Of a DNA stretch of 64,000 nt, positions 63,732-64,000 are shown piece by piece. A program made the translations under genes and the position numbers. Every line of letters starts with the position of its first letter. Position 1 is the first letter of the stretch. Under the pieces are notes generated by a model. That model was not told the DNA's origin and searched no databases. It saw only the letters and a list, made by a program, of their open reading frames with translations. Source of the stretch: Bacteroides stercoris ATCC 43183 (GTDB taxonomy: Bacteria > Bacteroidota > Bacteroidia > Bacteroidales > Bacteroidaceae); contig NZ_CP102262.1 of the NCBI RefSeq assembly GCF_025147325.1, positions 2,852,001 through 2,916,000 of the forward strand, read 5' to 3'.

Positions 63732-64000
63732 ATGAAAGAAACTTCAATCAGCCTTTTCAAAGGTTACTCGGATACACATCCGCAGGACAGCACGTTACAG
63801 GAAATCGTAAACCTTATCCGCAACGATGCACTGGTGCGCGACCGTACCGAGAAACACCGCTATTACAGTCATAACGGACAAAAGGCTGCCGCTGCATGGG
63901 AGAAAGCCGCCTGCCCGTGTTTTGCCGTTGCCGTGTGCTTCGGAGGCGGCAAGCAGGCAGAAAACATCACGGGCTGGACTTCGCTGGCGCTGGCAGACAT
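63732..64000 (+). CDS. BT4734/VirE N-terminal family protein (partial, runs off the window)
   Basis: The first 89 codons are visible (MKETSISLFKGYSDTHPQDS and on to an ALADI stretch) with no stop before the window edge. The segment matches the N-terminal BT4734-like/VirE domain (KHRYYSHNGQKAAAAWEKAA, CFAVAVCFGGGK, ITGWTSLALAD), which in full-length members is followed by a primase/helicase-like DUF3987 part. These genes occur on Bacteroides mobile elements and beside polysaccharide loci. The C-terminal part lies outside. Confidence 0.8.
   Translation, partial: MKETSISLFKGYSDTHPQDSTLQEIVNLIRNDALVRDRTEKHRYYSHNGQKAAAAWEKAACPCFAVAVCFGGGKQAENITGWTSLALAD

Overview
The window looks like chromosomal DNA of a gut Bacteroides (order Bacteroidales). 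GC content is moderate. Several genes sit behind the Bacteroides-type promoter (TTTG, 19-21 bp, TAnnTTTG). Typical gene families are present: a TonB receptor with STN domain, DUF4249 and FecR/ECF sigma; DUF4248; HU-like proteins; a BT4734/VirE-type protein; and many SPII lipoproteins. No species can be named from the sequence alone.

Left third (1-26 kb). The window opens in the tail of a thiamine operon (thiE-like, thiD), followed by a DUF4248 gene. A lipoprotein with an Ig-like domain and BspA-type leucine-rich repeats comes next. A hairpin-rich gap then leads into a 5'-truncated relaxase, the remnant of a mobilizable element. On the minus strand from 13.2 to 5.9 kb lies a compact seven-gene trans-envelope signalling and uptake operon: ECF sigma, FecR anti-sigma, TonB receptor, DUF4249 lipoprotein, outer-membrane barrel, lipoprotein and a second barrel-like protein. 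Two decayed genes follow. A membrane-anchored AraC regulator diverges from an alpha/beta hydrolase, with a perfect 12-bp inverted repeat between them. A run of plus-strand housekeeping genes follows: HU, DUF362 ferredoxin, phosphoribosyltransferase, patatin, alpha-amylase, DUF2461, YhcH-like and a glycogen branching enzyme.

Middle (25-43 kb). This part holds a TPR protein, tRNA-Arg(UCU) with its own promoter and terminator, and a heparinase II/III-like lipoprotein. A minus-strand operon follows, made of a very large double sensor kinase, a response regulator and an AbgT-type transporter. Next come prs, a 14-repeat MORN protein, and the operon PBP1A - folK - kdsB - M16-like protein. The M16-like protein has lost its zinc motif.

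Right third (43-63 kb). This is one long minus-strand surface-polysaccharide operon. It contains a Wzx flippase, Wzy polymerase, two GT4 glycosyltransferases, WecB-type epimerase, nucleotide-sugar dehydrogenase, DUF354 protein, two polysaccharide-deacetylase-like proteins, CapA, CapK/PaaK-like ligase, FemAB-like transferase, hexapeptide acyltransferase, Wza, Wzc tyrosine autokinase and CpsB phosphatase. Four-base ATGA stop/start overlaps link many of the genes, so translation is probably coupled. Just upstream lies a probable toxin-antitoxin pair: a Panacea-domain (DUF4065) antitoxin and an overlapping small PemK-like partner. The window ends in gene debris, a small HTH-like gene broken by a one-base frameshift, and the first 89 codons of a BT4734/VirE-type protein.

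The best candidates for something under-described are the Panacea pair in front of the capsule operon, the fused double-sensor kinase controlling an AbgT transporter, the modification cassette inside the polysaccharide locus, and the AraC/hydrolase operator region with its fused flavodoxin remnant. All family names are from recognition of sequence motifs; no database search was run.
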